64,000 bases of DNA from Rivularia sp. T60_A2020_040 (GCA_015272215.1 JACYMD010000071.1:62001-126000); one strand, 5' to 3'; shown: positions 25,236 through 35,515, numbered from the stretch's first letter. Notes: generated by a model not told the origin, from the sequence alone. A program made the numbers and translations.

Positions 25236-28200
25236 ATGACCAAACTAGAATCTTCACCAGTCGAGCAAAAAGAAACTGCTGATGTCAGTAAACCCTCGCG
25301 ATTAGAACGTTTCTTTTTCCTCAATACGATTTTCGCCATTCTCTTAAGCTTACTGATGGTGATTGGCGGCATATTGGGCTACTTTTCCATGACTAAGCAA
25401 TCCCAACCGGATATTGATATTGCTGTTGCTAATATTACTACTACTTGGGCTGGTGCAGACCCACAAACGATTGAACAGCAAATTACCGATGAAATCGAAA
25501 CAGAAATTACCTCAGTTGAAAATATCAGCCAGATTCAAAGTGCTTCTTACACGGGATTTTCGATTATCAATGTCGAGTTTACCAGCGATGCTAATACCGC
25601 AGAATCAATTCAAGAGTTGCGGCAAGCGGTTTCCCAAGCAGAATCAGAATTACCCACGGATGCCGACCGACCTATAGTTGAGCAAGTCTCCCTTGATGAT
25701 GCCCCAATTCTTACCCTAGCACTGTATGGTAACATCGACGCAACGGTAATTTCTCAAGCTGCGAAGGAAATAGAAGACCGTTTGGAACAGGTGGGTGGTG
25801 TCAGTGAAGTAAATCTCGGTGGTGCGAGGGAAGAAGTCATTAGCGTACAAATGAATCCTTTTCGTTTGGCTGCATTGGGTATTTCACCTACTACCGTTGC
25901 CAATCAAATTCGCACTGCTAACCGAGATGTTCCCCTTAGCGAGATAGAAAGCGACGTTATTGGTTCTCAAGTGCGTTTCTACGGTAGATTTCGCACAATT
26001 GAAGATTTGCAAGAATTGCCTATTTCTCGTCTCGAAGGACGGGTTGTGCGCTTAAATGAAGTTGCTTCGGTACGTCGGCAACTCGAACAAGAAGATACCC
26101 GCGCTTTTATTAGTACCCAAGGGGAAGACTATCAACCCGTGGTCAGTATTGGTGTGGTCAAAGTTCCTGGACAAGATTCGATTCAGGTGATTAATAGTGT
26201 CCTCGAAGCAATGGACGAGATTAAGCAGAATCCTAATATCTGGCCTTATGGTTTAGAATACCGCATCATTGCGGATGAATCAGAAATTATTTGGGAACAG
26301 TTGGGTAATTTATTTGTTAACGCTTTACAAGCAATGGCAGCAGTGTTTGTCATCTTGTTTATTGCCCTTTCCTGGCGCGAGGCTCTAATCGCTGGACTTT
26401 CAATTCCCTTAACGTTTTTAGGAGCATTAGCAATTCTCTGGCTGATGGGTCAAACTCTCAACAACATGGTGTTAATTGGCATGGTGTTGGCTTTGGGAAT
26501 TTTAGTGGATGTTTTCATTTTGATGATGGAGGGAATGCATGAAGCGATTTTTGTCAAGCATCTGAGCTTTGAACAAGCCGCATTGCAAACGGTGAAAACC
26601 TATGCTCCACCTGCTTTTTCTGGTCAATTGACCACAATTTTAGCTTTGACACCTTTGATGGCTATTAGCGGTACTTTAGGTAAATTTATCGAGTTACTGC
26701 CGATTGCAGCGATTATTTGTTTGGTATTGAGTTTTGCGATCGCCATTCTCGTAGACATTCCTTTATCTCGCTATCTGTTAGCAAATGTCAAAGGTGGAGA
26801 AAAGAAATCTCGTATTGACCGACTTAGTGAAAAAGCTTCTGAACGTTGGGTACGCTGGAGTCTTAATTATACTGTCAGAAATAAAGCTACTGCTCGTGCT
26901 TGGGCGCTAGGGACTATTGCTTTATTCGTCTGTGCCGTATTTGCTTTTACTCAAATCCCCGTAGAATTTTTTCCCCAATCCGACCAGCGTAACTTCAGCG
27001 TTAACGTTGAATTACCTCCCACCACAACCCTTAATGTTACCCAAGAAGTTGCTGATGATTTAGGGGAAATTTTGCGTGAAAAAAATTACCTCGAAAGCGT
27101 CATTAAATACGTTGGACAACGCAGTAATTTAGTATCATCAGGTGAACTACAACCAAATGAAGGTAGTTATTTGCTGGGTTTTTCTGGAGTTTTAAAACCC
27201 GAAGATCAACGAGATCAACTTTCTTTTCAATACTTAGATAACCTGCGTAATGAATTAAAAGCGGCAGTAGATGAATATCCAGGAGCAACACTGGTATTAA
27301 ATGCTCAGCAAGCCGGACAAAGCGGCGACCCGATTCAAATTGAAATTACGGGTAGCGATTTAACTCAATTGCGCGAAATATCTCAACAAGTACAGACCGA
27401 GTTACAACAAATTCCCGGTGCTACCGATGTTCGAGATAGTTTGGGGGCTTTGCAGGCAGATTTGAGGCTGATACCCAAACGCGAAGAATTGAGTTTTTAC
27501 GGTCTGAGTGAAGAACAACTGACGGCGCAGGCACAGTATTATACCAGAGCAATTGACGTGGGTAATTTTCCCATTGGTGGCAATCAAGAAGACTTAGAAA
27601 TCCGTCTGAGTACAGCTTGGCCTTCTCGTAATGGTAAAGTTGGCGGACCAACACGCAGGGATGAATTGTTGGCGGTACGCTTTTTTACCGATAATCCCAA
27701 TGAAGAATTAATCTCAGCAAGCGCTGTTGTTGAACCAGTACAGGCACAAGCATCTCTTTCGATTGCGCGTCGGGATGGAAGACGTACCGCAACCGTATTA
27801 GCGAAGAATGAAAACCGTACTGTGGGTGAAATTTTGGGGGATTTGGAACCAAAATTAGAAGAAATGAAACAGTCCTGGTCTAGTGGCTATAGCTATAGCT
27901 TCGGGGGTGAAACAGCAGATCAAGCAGAAACTTTTGGTTCCGCAGGACAAGCGCTTGGTATAGCTGTCTTTTTAGTATTTGCTGTTCTAGTACTGCAACT
28001 CGGTTCCTTCCGACAGCCGTTTATTATTTTACTGGCGATTCCTTTCGCCTTAATTGGTACTTTCAGCGGATTTTACTTAGTCGGGATTCCTTTTTCTTTC
28101 TCTGCTTTTATCGGTATCATTGCTTTAGTGGGCATTGTAGTTAACGATGCCATTGTGATGGTTGATACTATGAATGCTTATCAACAAGAAGGGATGAAAG

Positions 28201-28421
28201 TTAGACAAGCTGCCGCTAGAGGAGCTGCCGACCGCTTGCGACCTGTATTAACTACCAGTATCACCACAATTATAGGTTTAATTCCCCTAGCTCTGAGCGA
28301 CCCAACTTGGATGCCTTTATGTAGTGCAATTATCTTCGGTTTACTCGCTGCTACTTTGATTGCGTTGATTGTCGTGCCTTGTTTGTATTTGTTATTAACT
28401 CCGAAGACAGAAGCGGCTTGA
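25236..28421 (+). CDS. RND efflux pump permease (AcrB/MexF-like)
   Basis: A 1061-residue inner-membrane RND transporter, expected as a trimer driven by protons and paired with the upstream adaptor. The first span (TIFAILLSLLMVIGGILGYF) is followed by the porter domain (QPDIDIAVANITTTWAGADP), and the second half starts near residue 555 (RAWALGTIALFVCAVFAF, then IPVEFFPQSDQRNF). The fourth-helix motif reads LGILVDVFILMMEG: only one Asp is kept where AcrB-type pumps have an Asp pair. The matching helix in the second half reads GIVVNDAIVMVDTM instead of the Lys-containing AcrB sequence. The proton relay is therefore of a different subtype. The substrate is unknown and no outer-membrane channel gene is adjacent. 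Confidence 0.95.
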   Translation: MTKLESSPVEQKETADVSKPSRLERFFFLNTIFAILLSLLMVIGGILGYFSMTKQSQPDIDIAVANITTTWAGADPQTIEQQITDEIETEITSVENISQIQSASYTGFSIINVEFTSDANTAESIQELRQAVSQAESELPTDADRPIVEQVSLDDAPILTLALYGNIDATVISQAAKEIEDRLEQVGGVSEVNLGGAREEVISVQMNPFRLAALGISPTTVANQIRTANRDVPLSEIESDVIGSQVRFYGRFRTIEDLQELPISRLEGRVVRLNEVASVRRQLEQEDTRAFISTQGEDYQPVVSIGVVKVPGQDSIQVINSVLEAMDEIKQNPNIWPYGLEYRIIADESEIIWEQLGNLFVNALQAMAAVFVILFIALSWREALIAGLSIPLTFLGALAILWLMGQTLNNMVLIGMVLALGILVDVFILMMEGMHEAIFVKHLSFEQAALQTVKTYAPPAFSGQLTTILALTPLMAISGTLGKFIELLPIAAIICLVLSFAIAILVDIPLSRYLLANVKGGEKKSRIDRLSEKASERWVRWSLNYTVRNKATARAWALGTIALFVCAVFAFTQIPVEFFPQSDQRNFSVNVELPPTTTLNVTQEVADDLGEILREKNYLESVIKYVGQRSNLVSSGELQPNEGSYLLGFSGVLKPEDQRDQLSFQYLDNLRNELKAAVDEYPGATLVLNAQQAGQSGDPIQIEITGSDLTQLREISQQVQTELQQIPGATDVRDSLGALQADLRLIPKREELSFYGLSEEQLTAQAQYYTRAIDVGNFPIGGNQEDLEIRLSTAWPSRNGKVGGPTRRDELLAVRFFTDNPNEELISASAVVEPVQAQASLSIARRDGRRTATVLAKNENRTVGEILGDLEPKLEEMKQSWSSGYSYSFGGETADQAETFGSAGQALGIAVFLVFAVLVLQLGSFRQPFIILLAIPFALIGTFSGFYLVGIPFSFSAFIGIIALVGIVVNDAIVMVDTMNAYQQEGMKVRQAAARGAADRLRPVLTTSITTIIGLIPLALSDPTWMPLCSAIIFGLLAATLIALIVVPCLYLLLTPKTEAA

Positions 28422-28923
28422 GAGGTCAAAGGTTAAAAGTTGTAGGTTGGGTGAAGGCTCGAAAAATCTTCATTTATAACGAAATAATTAGAATATGCCG
28501 TAACCCAACAATTAATTAGAACGCCAAACCAATCAATTTAAAGTCTTTGATTTGTCTTCACGGAGGAGTCAAGGCTAAAAATGGTTAAGCCTAATTATTA
28601 AGAATTATTCAATATCCGTATTTTTCTCCTAAGCTGTGATATTTCGTTAGCCGTGAGCGCACCGTATTACTAATTAATTGCACTTTTGTGTATATATATT
28701 TAAAAAAATATAAATTATATTACTAAGTATATTTCTTAGGCAATATACGACTGCATCGGCTGTTCACTTCTTATAGTCCAGATAACAGCATTGTATCCAG
28801 TCAATTTCATTGTTCTGGTAAATCTAGTATATATAACCCGAATTATGAATAAATATTAACTATGCGTAATTTAGGTTGCCTGCTCCAGATAAAACTATAC
28901 ATAGACAACAGGTAATTTCTCTC
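28422..28923. other. Gene-free stretch
   Basis: About 500 AT-rich bases between the pump gene and the secreted protein gene. It holds short repeats (GGTCAAAGGTTAAAAG at 28423) and no convincing gene. The frame of the next gene is open from 28876, but that region does not look coding. Confidence 0.35.
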
Positions 28924-29817
28924 ATGTTCAACAGAATACGTGCTACCACTTTTGCAATTCTATTGTTAACCACAGCTTCAGCAGCAATTACCAATAATAT
29001 GGCAGTTGCTCAAACCCAGTCTTCAACCAAAATAGCTAGTACCGTTTTAGTCACAGTTAATGGTCAGCAATTAACTCAAGATATGGTTAACTCAGCCATT
29101 GAAGTTGGAGAATTTCTTGCAGGTCATAAGTTTAGTCAGGCAGACAAGAGTTGGTTTAGAGACGTGGCAATAAAAGAGTTTGGTGAAAATACAACTGAGC
29201 AAATTCAAGGCTACAGGAATGTTGGACAAATCCTCTCAGAAATAAGAAAAAATTCACAAAATCCGCTTAACCTTGCTTATGGGCGAGAAACATTAATGAC
29301 AAATATCTATCTTAATCTTCTTGCAAAAAACAAGGTTAATAGACCATCAATAATGACGATAGTGTACAAGTACTCACCAGTCATTTTTGCTGATCCGGAA
29401 TATAAAGTTGTAGTAACCAAAAGAACTGTTGATTCTATGAATGCCTCTAGCGAGTTTGTGGCACAGTTAGCTGGAACATCTGTTAGAAACCCAACTTACG
29501 AAGGTTGGGCGCGAGGGTTACAAAGAACACGTTCTGGATTTTCCTCTCCGAACGTAAGGAGGAACTTTGCAACAGCCGAAAGTCGTTGGGTTCGCTTGCA
29601 ACAAGCATGGTCAAACACACCACCTCAAGAACGACAGAAGGCAATTGCTTTCATCAATAAATACTTGCAGCGTGGTCACGAAATACATAATATAGCTCGC
29701 GAACTTGAAAGTATTGCTAATGGTGAAAATCGGACTGCTAATAGTTCAGATCCGATGAGTCAGTTCAATTCCGATATGCAAAAGATAGACTACTTCCGCA
29801 GAATGATGGCTTATTGA
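28924..29817 (+). CDS. Secreted protein of unknown function
   Basis: A 297-residue protein with a clear signal peptide: MFNRIRATTFAILLLTTASA, with cleavage probably after VAQ near residue 29. The ATG at 28924 was chosen because it starts the signal peptide; 16 upstream codons are open. The mature part begins with a beta-like segment (VLVTVNGQQLTQDMVNSAIE) and is then mainly helical, with SWFRDVAIKEFGENT, RQTMTN-like polar helices and a C-terminal RGHEIHNIARELESIANGE. The region ESRWVRLQQAWSNTPPQERQ is Trp- and Gln-rich. I do not recognise a family. It should be periplasmic or extracellular. It has its own promoter region and no evident operon partner. Confidence 0.7.
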   Translation: MFNRIRATTFAILLLTTASAAITNNMAVAQTQSSTKIASTVLVTVNGQQLTQDMVNSAIEVGEFLAGHKFSQADKSWFRDVAIKEFGENTTEQIQGYRNVGQILSEIRKNSQNPLNLAYGRETLMTNIYLNLLAKNKVNRPSIMTIVYKYSPVIFADPEYKVVVTKRTVDSMNASSEFVAQLAGTSVRNPTYEGWARGLQRTRSGFSSPNVRRNFATAESRWVRLQQAWSNTPPQERQKAIAFINKYLQRGHEIHNIARELESIANGENRTANSSDPMSQFNSDMQKIDYFRRMMAY

Positions 29818-29934
29818 TGTGACACATTAATTAAGGTGTTAATTTAGAGATGTAAAGTAATTGCGACATCTTCACCAATATCTAATTCAAACGAAATTTT
29901 TCAATAATCCAAAAATAATCCTAACTCCTCAATA

Positions 29935-29962
29935 AAAACGCCCCCAGACTGTAAGCCTGGGG
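29935..29962 (-). terminator. Hairpin with T-run, minus-strand terminator
   Basis: CCCCAG at 29942-29947 pairs with CTGGGG at 29957-29962. Read on the minus strand the stem is followed by GGCGTTTTTATT, a good intrinsic terminator. It would stop the leftward ftn2 transcript beyond the P450 remnant, or rightward reading of the secreted protein gene less efficiently. Confidence 0.65.
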
Positions 29963-30020
29963 CTATATTTATAAACTCTGCTAACGCAAGCTAGTAGTCC
30001 ATTTCACTAGTTTTGATGAG

Positions 30021-30410
30021 TTGTATTCTAGTCCTATTCATAGGACTTTTATATTAGACGGGGGTTTGCAACCTCCGGCGGGCTGCGATACAAACTCGTC
30101 ATATTTAATGGGACAAAGCACTAGAAATTTTGTGTTACATAACGTGACTATTCCTAAAGGGGCGGCGGTTTTTCCCCTGCTAGGAGCAGCTAATCACGAT
30201 CCAGATGTGTTTGAGAATCCAGAAGTATTTGATATTACACGCGAACACAACAAACATCTCGGATTCGGTAGTGGTATTCATAGTTGTTTGGGTGCCCCGT
30301 TGGCGCGGATGGAAACTAGAAGTGCGATCGCCAACTTGATAAAACGCAATCCTAATTTACGTCTGGCGATAGATGCCTCGGAGTTTGAATTCATAAACAC
30401 ACCGCGATGA
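30021..30410 (+). pseudogene. Cytochrome P450 C-terminal fragment
   Basis: The open frame has 129 codons, but only about residues 30-125 are P450. It contains IPKGAAVFPLLGAANHDPDV, FENPEVFDITREHNKHLGFG, and the heme-binding motif FGSGIHSCLGAPLARME with its axial cysteine. Everything before this, including the I-helix and the ExxR motif, is missing, and the tail after SEFEF (normally ending near a LPV motif) is also lost. The first residues are encoded by repeat-like DNA (GGGTTTGCAACCTCCGGCGG). It cannot be a working enzyme. Confidence 0.75.
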
Positions 30411-30456
30411 CATCGCTAGAGTTTGCCAGTATTATTTGGTTAAAAGGCGATCGCGA

Positions 30457-32748
30457 TCAACTAATTTTATTCACCACTGACATATCCTTAATCCGCCAAC
30501 TGCCGTCGATTTTAACCACCATATACCTGACTCGTAAGGTTTCGTTATACGACTTTCGTTCGTTAACTTCACCGTTTTCATAGAAATTCGCTTGCTCAGT
30601 CACAATCGCTTGGATGACAGCTTGATTCTGGTTGTTGGGAACTGTATCGACGGATTCAACATTCACGGTATGCTCAAAGGTTCGATAACGGTTATTGGCT
30701 TTATCTTGCCGAGCAACTATTTGCCAACTAGCAAGGGATGTACCGAACAAGATGTTGTTTAAGCTTTCAATATTATGATTTGGTCCTAAAGCAGTTTTTT
30801 TGGTCGATAACCAAGTATTAACTATTTGCTCTGCGGAAGATTTTGTTAAAGTACCACTATCCACAGCGGTTTGACTATTCGGATCTGGTATTTCTATTAC
30901 CGGCTTATTTATTTGTATATTTAATTGTTCTCCTTGCAAACCTGGTTCGCGGAAGAATATATTTTGCAAAAGTCCGACACCAGCACCTACTAATAACCAT
31001 AAAACTAATAAACCCGATAAAGAACCCAAGGCGAGCAAAATAAAGCGGTTTCTTTTTTGTAAATTGCTTGGTGCAGTTCGTCGTCTTTGTCTGGGGGTGC
31101 GAGTTGTACCTTCAACAGCACGTTGGGGGTTGGGAATATTGCTGCGCTTGTGTCTTTTATGGCTATTAACTTCCGTTGGTATACCCTTCGTCATTCTTGC
31201 AGGATTATTTGCAGCGCGATCGCGATTTCTGAAGCGTTCTGCTGTGGGAAGCGGTGCCGCTGGTATAGGTGTTTCGTTAATGGGTGTTACTCCATTATTC
31301 GGTTTACTAACAGCATCGGCAGTTGTGTTTTGAGAATATCCTGGTGGTGTTTGTCTATGGTTATTAAATGAACGGTAAACGACATTAGTATTGTGATTAC
31401 TTTGATGATTTTGATGATTCGGTTGATTTGGGGGAGCAGACTGGTGATTTTCTCTGGGTAAAGCTTCCAAATAAGCCTGTACCTGAGTATCGGCAAAATA
31501 TTCCTTCAAAGAAGCAGGCTGGTTTTTCAAATCCCGAAAATGAGGGAATAGCTCATTTTGTAACCAGTCTTCTCCGTATAAACACAGTCCGGGAAGCAAG
31601 TCCGGGGAATCCTGGGAATTTTCTCGAATAAAAGCGAGAGCTTCGTATTCCTGACTTAATTCCAATGCACGAGTCGCTTCTTGGGTTTGTCCCAAAAGTA
31701 AGGCACACAAAGATTGTTCTAAGTGTACATCTTGACGTTTACCCAACTGAATCAACATTTGTTTTGCTTGACGGATTAAAGCAGGTTGACGTTGAGTAAA
31801 TCCTCGTGCTATCAAAGCATATACAGCCAAGTATGTGGCGACAGCAGAGGGACGCTTACTTTCTTGTTCAAACAACTTGTGCTGTTCGGCAACTGTTAAA
31901 TAGTGGCGCAGTTGCTGAATAAATCGCAGAAAATCATCTACGTTTAAACCCGAATTGTCCAAACCAGTGCCATCAATGCCACTGCGTTGATCGAGTGCTT
32001 CCTGGAGTAATCGTAAACCCTGCTTTCGCTCAACAGTTTTTTCCATTGGCAATGCCAACAATTCCAAAATTCGATAAGGTCGCAGTCTGTGCAAATCTGC
32101 TTCTATTTCAGCTTGAACGCTTTGAAATAACTCTTCGTTGGATAACAGTTCCAGCCCAGTTTCTAAGGAGACAGCGGCATTTTCGTAGTGAGATTGCTGC
32201 CACTGTTCCCGACCTAATTCCAAGCAAGCTAGAGCAACGGTGAGAACCACATCCGGACGTTGAGCGGTTTGTTCAGGGGCCAGTTGTGCTTCCCTGGAAG
32301 ACTCACCTAAATTACCCACCACTTTGCCGTTTCTACTAACTAGGTATGGACGACCTAATTTTAAAACTTGTTCGTATTCTCCCAACTCTTGCAAAAGTAA
32401 TAAAGCACCAATCAATTCATCTTGTGAAATGTCAATGCCCAGAGTCGTAGATTTTACATCTGTTTTGCTGTCCATTGCCCGTTCTTCGACCGCTACACTA
32501 CTATCACCCGTTTTTTCAGGAGTATAAGCGTGTGTCAGATAAACTCGGTCGTACTCCTTGCGTTCCTTTGGATCTGATAAAACCACGTATGCTTCTTCTA
32601 TAAATTTTTTTCGAGATGCAATTGCTTCGGAGGAATATTCGCGTCGCGGCAATCCAACAATGCGATCGCTATATGCCTGACGCAACTGCTCATCACTTGC
32701 CGCCATCGGTATTCCTAAAATTCGGTAATAATCCAGCGGAATTTGCAC
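30457..32748 (-). CDS. ftn2: Cell division protein Ftn2/ZipN (ARC6 homologue)
   Basis: A 763-residue membrane protein that recruits and stabilises FtsZ at mid-cell in cyanobacteria; the chloroplast homologue is ARC6. The N-terminal J-like domain (residues 1-70; DYYRILGIPMAASDEQLRQA, then KKFIEEAYVVLSDPKERKEY) lacks a visible HPD motif. A helical middle region follows, then a Pro/Asn/Gln-rich linker (about 435-550). One membrane span lies near 565-592 (FILLALGSLSGLLVLWLLVG). The C-terminal IMS/DUF4101 domain (about 640-760) starts EQIVNTWLSTKKTALGPNHN and ends DGSWRIKDMSVVNKI. Length and order fit the family. It is transcribed alone. Confidence 0.93.
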   Translation of the reverse strand: MQIPLDYYRILGIPMAASDEQLRQAYSDRIVGLPRREYSSEAIASRKKFIEEAYVVLSDPKERKEYDRVYLTHAYTPEKTGDSSVAVEERAMDSKTDVKSTTLGIDISQDELIGALLLLQELGEYEQVLKLGRPYLVSRNGKVVGNLGESSREAQLAPEQTAQRPDVVLTVALACLELGREQWQQSHYENAAVSLETGLELLSNEELFQSVQAEIEADLHRLRPYRILELLALPMEKTVERKQGLRLLQEALDQRSGIDGTGLDNSGLNVDDFLRFIQQLRHYLTVAEQHKLFEQESKRPSAVATYLAVYALIARGFTQRQPALIRQAKQMLIQLGKRQDVHLEQSLCALLLGQTQEATRALELSQEYEALAFIRENSQDSPDLLPGLCLYGEDWLQNELFPHFRDLKNQPASLKEYFADTQVQAYLEALPRENHQSAPPNQPNHQNHQSNHNTNVVYRSFNNHRQTPPGYSQNTTADAVSKPNNGVTPINETPIPAAPLPTAERFRNRDRAANNPARMTKGIPTEVNSHKRHKRSNIPNPQRAVEGTTRTPRQRRRTAPSNLQKRNRFILLALGSLSGLLVLWLLVGAGVGLLQNIFFREPGLQGEQLNIQINKPVIEIPDPNSQTAVDSGTLTKSSAEQIVNTWLSTKKTALGPNHNIESLNNILFGTSLASWQIVARQDKANNRYRTFEHTVNVESVDTVPNNQNQAVIQAIVTEQANFYENGEVNERKSYNETLRVRYMVVKIDGSWRIKDMSVVNKIS

Positions 32749-33442
32749 AGCCTACTTCCCCGCTCAGCTTTGATCAATAAGGTTTTCTTAATAAATTGGG
32801 CTTGTAAAACCGTGCCATAATAATAACCCAGTCACTCCACACTACAAGTATGTATCGCAACAACTTTACTTATACCTCCCTTAATATAGAGTTAAGCCCT
32901 TGTAAACGAGTCTAAATTAAGGTTTTATTAGACCTCCCATCATAGTTAAATGTGCTTAGTGTAACAGAAGTATTTACGCCCCATAACATTAGAAGATATC
33001 ACCCCTGCTGACAATTACATTGTTAAATACACACTACATATAATAAATGTTGTATTTGCACAACAATACTTGTGTACGATGAGTGATAATACCAAGGTAG
33101 ATCAAGACTTTTCCCCTTCATCCGCAGAAAAAACCATTATGAAATAAGTTTTTTCCGGAACGAGAAAAAGATATTATCACAATTGTGACCTAAGTACAAA
33201 TATCTACAGAGATATTCCGGATATTTGCTGCCTGTTGTTGATTTGTTAATCAAAATGCAGAATATTGATATCCTCAAACAGTAATCTATAAGCTGATAAC
33301 AGTCTAACTACTTATAGAATAAGGATTAAAAGATTTAGCAAAGTCTTCTAAACTAACAGTAAATCCTGTGCCTTGGGCAATATAGAGTCACTTTACTAAA
33401 ATCATACCTTTAAGTGTTACCACGGAGTTTTTACGAAAAATA
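32749..33442. other. Divergent promoter region of ftn2 and pdhA
   Basis: About 690 bases with no gene. It must hold promoters for both ftn2 and pdhA. The one recognisable regulatory candidate is an NtcA-type palindrome at 33194-33207. No repeats of the families seen elsewhere are present, which is unusual for a gap this long in this window. Confidence 0.5.
33194..33207. promoter_or_regulatory. Candidate NtcA site upstream of pdhA
   Basis: GTACAAATATCTAC fits the NtcA consensus GTA-N8-TAC exactly. It lies 236 bases upstream of pdhA. A TAN3T -10 box about 22 bases downstream, expected for class II NtcA promoters, is not clear, so the assignment is tentative; the consensus is short enough to occur by chance. 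Confidence 0.3.
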
Positions 33443-34477
33443 ATGATTCAAGAACGTACTTTACCCGATTTCAACGCGACCACCGCGCAAATCACCAAAG
33501 AAGAAGGTCTGCGAATTTACGAAGATATGGTTTTGGGGCGACTGTTTGAAGACAAGTGCGCCGAAATGTATTACAGAGGCAAAATGTTTGGTTTTGTCCA
33601 TTTGTACAACGGTCAAGAAGCAGTTGCTAGCGGTGTAATCAAAGCGATGCGACCGGGTGAAGATTTTGTTTGCAGCACCTATCGCGACCACGTTCATGCT
33701 TTGAGTGCGGGAGTCCCTGCAAATGAAGTCATGGCTGAGTTATTTGGTAAAGCAACAGGTTGTAGCAAAGGACGCGGTGGTTCGATGCATATGTTTTCTG
33801 CCGAACATCGTCTGTTGGGTGGTTATGCCTTTGTGGCTGAGGGTATTCCCGTAGCAGCAGGAGCCGCTTTTCAAACTAAGTATCGTCGCGAAGTCATGGG
33901 AGATGAAACCGCAGACCAGGTGACGGCGGCTTTTTTCGGCGACGGAGCCTGTAATAATGGTCAATTTTATGAAACACTAAATATGGCAGCTTTATGGAAA
34001 CTGCCGATTATTTTCGTGGTAGAAAATAATAAGTGGGCAATTGGAATGTCTCATGAACGGGCTACTTCTGTACCGGAAATTTACAAAAAAGCCAGCGCAT
34101 TCGGTATGGTTGGGGTGGAAGTTGATGGAATGGATGTATTAGCAGTCCGTTCCGTTGCTACGGAGGCAGTATTACGCGCTCGTGCTGGAGAAGGTCCAAC
34201 TTTAATCGAAGCACTTACCTACCGTTTCCGGGGTCACTCCTTAGCAGATCCAGATGAAATGCGTAGTAAGGAAGAAAAAGAATTTTGGTTTTCTCGCGAT
34301 CCGATTAAGAAATTTGCTGGTTATCTAATTGAGCAAAATTTAGCTTCTCAAGAAGAACTCAAAGGTATAGACCGCAAAATTCAAGCCACCATCGACGAAG
34401 CAGTGAAATTCGCCGAAAGCAGCCCCGAACCCGATCCGGGCGAGTTGTATCGCTTTATCTTCGCTGAAGACGAGTAA
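33443..34477 (+). CDS. pdhA: Pyruvate dehydrogenase E1 component, alpha subunit
   Basis: A 344-residue E1 alpha subunit that, with the beta subunit (PdhB), decarboxylates pyruvate using thiamine diphosphate and passes acetyl groups to E2, feeding acetyl-CoA synthesis. The sequence shows [20 protein letters not shown], the phosphorylation-loop-like region RGKGGSMH-type motif ([14 protein letters not shown]), the thiamine diphosphate motif [20 protein letters not shown] ending near VVENN, and [20 protein letters not shown]. Length matches cyanobacterial and plastid forms. pdhB is not adjacent, as in other cyanobacteria. The start ATG lies after GTTTTTACGAAAAATA. Confidence 0.97.
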   Translation: MIQERTLPDFNATTAQITKEEGLRIYEDMVLGRLFEDKCAEMYYRGKMFGFVHLYNGQEAVASGVIKAMRPGEDFVCSTYRDHVHALSAGVPANEVMAELFGKATGCSKGRGGSMHMFSAEHRLLGGYAFVAEGIPVAAGAAFQTKYRREVMGDETADQVTAAFFGDGACNNGQFYETLNMAALWKLPIIFVVENNKWAIGMSHERATSVPEIYKKASAFGMVGVEVDGMDVLAVRSVATEAVLRARAGEGPTLIEALTYRFRGHSLADPDEMRSKEEKEFWFSRDPIKKFAGYLIEQNLASQEELKGIDRKIQATIDEAVKFAESSPEPDPGELYRFIFAEDE

Positions 34478-34483
34478 TCAGGT

Positions 34484-34608
34484 CAAAGATCAAAGGTCAA
34501 AGGTAAGGTGATAGGGTTATAGGGGGATGAAGTTAGGGGTTAGGGGAAAAAACAAATAAGAACTGTCAACTGTCAACTGTCAACTAACTCCTAACTCCCA
34601 ACTCCTAA
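34484..34608. repeat. Heptamer repeats between pdhA and the epimerase
   Basis: Short arrays: GGTCAAA (34484-34505), CAACTGT (34562-34584) and AACTCCT (34585-34608). Same repeat families as elsewhere in the window. Confidence 0.8.
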
Positions 34609-34645
34609 CTATCTATTTCTCAGTCCAATTCGCAATTATTGAATT

Positions 34646-35515
34646 ATGTTTACTATAGATGTCGAACAAAAACAGTACGAAACTTATATTCTGACTGACG
34701 AAAAATCTCAATCTCAATTGGAAGTGCTGCCGAAACGTGGCGGTATTATTACAAAATGGCGGATTAACGGTCAAGAAGTTTTTTATCTAGATGAAGAACG
34801 ATTCAAGAACCCAGAAATGAGTATTCGCGGTGGGAATCCGATTTTGTTTCCTATTTGCGGAAATTTACCTGAAGATACTTACACTTTAAACGACAAACAA
34901 TTTACGCTCAAACAACACGGCTTTGCTCGTAATTTACCTTGGGAAGTCAGTGAGGAAGTTACTGTAGATCATGTTTGTCTCAAGTTGAGTCTTAACAGCA
35001 ACGAAGAAACCAAAAAAGTTTATCCTTTTGATTTTCAAGTAAATTTTACCTATCAACTCCATGGTAATACACTGACAATACTCCAAGAATTTACCAACAA
35101 GTCTTCCGAAACAATGCCTTTTTCGGTGGGTTTTCATCCTTATTTCTTAACCCATGATAAAAGTCAGTTAGAGTTTGATATTCCGTCTGTTGAGTTCCAA
35201 GAGAAAGGTAGCCCAGAAATTCACTCATTTAACGGTAATTTCGATTTTAGTCGCGATGAAATTGATGTTGCATTTAACAAGCTGAGTGGAAAATCTGCCA
35301 GCGTTACAGATAAAGGTCGTAATTTAAAAATCACCTTGGAATACGACGATAATTTTTCAACTTTGGTATTTTGGACAGTTAAAGGTAAAGACTTTTATTG
35401 TTTGGAGCCTTGGAGCGGACCGCGTAATGCTATTAATACCGGAGAAAACTTAACTATAGTCGAACCTGGTGCTACTCAATCGGCAATAATTCGTCTCATA
35501 GCAAATTTTTCCTAG
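34646..35515 (+). CDS. Aldose 1-epimerase-like protein
   Basis: A 289-residue member of the galactose mutarotase/aldose-1-epimerase superfamily, which interconverts alpha and beta anomers of free or phosphorylated sugars. Seen features: VLPKRGGIITKWRINGQEVF, the conserved RGGNPILFPICGNL, KQHGFARNLPWEV (first catalytic His), VGFHPYF (second His) and the late Glu region ENLTIVEPGATQSA. The WXG-like segment TVKGKDFYCLEPWSGPRNAI is typical of the hexose-6-phosphate epimerase-like branch (YeaD-type), but the exact sugar cannot be told. Signal peptide absent, so cytosolic. It precedes a tRNA gene on the same strand. Confidence 0.87.
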   Translation: MFTIDVEQKQYETYILTDEKSQSQLEVLPKRGGIITKWRINGQEVFYLDEERFKNPEMSIRGGNPILFPICGNLPEDTYTLNDKQFTLKQHGFARNLPWEVSEEVTVDHVCLKLSLNSNEETKKVYPFDFQVNFTYQLHGNTLTILQEFTNKSSETMPFSVGFHPYFLTHDKSQLEFDIPSVEFQEKGSPEIHSFNGNFDFSRDEIDVAFNKLSGKSASVTDKGRNLKITLEYDDNFSTLVFWTVKGKDFYCLEPWSGPRNAINTGENLTIVEPGATQSAIIRLIANFS

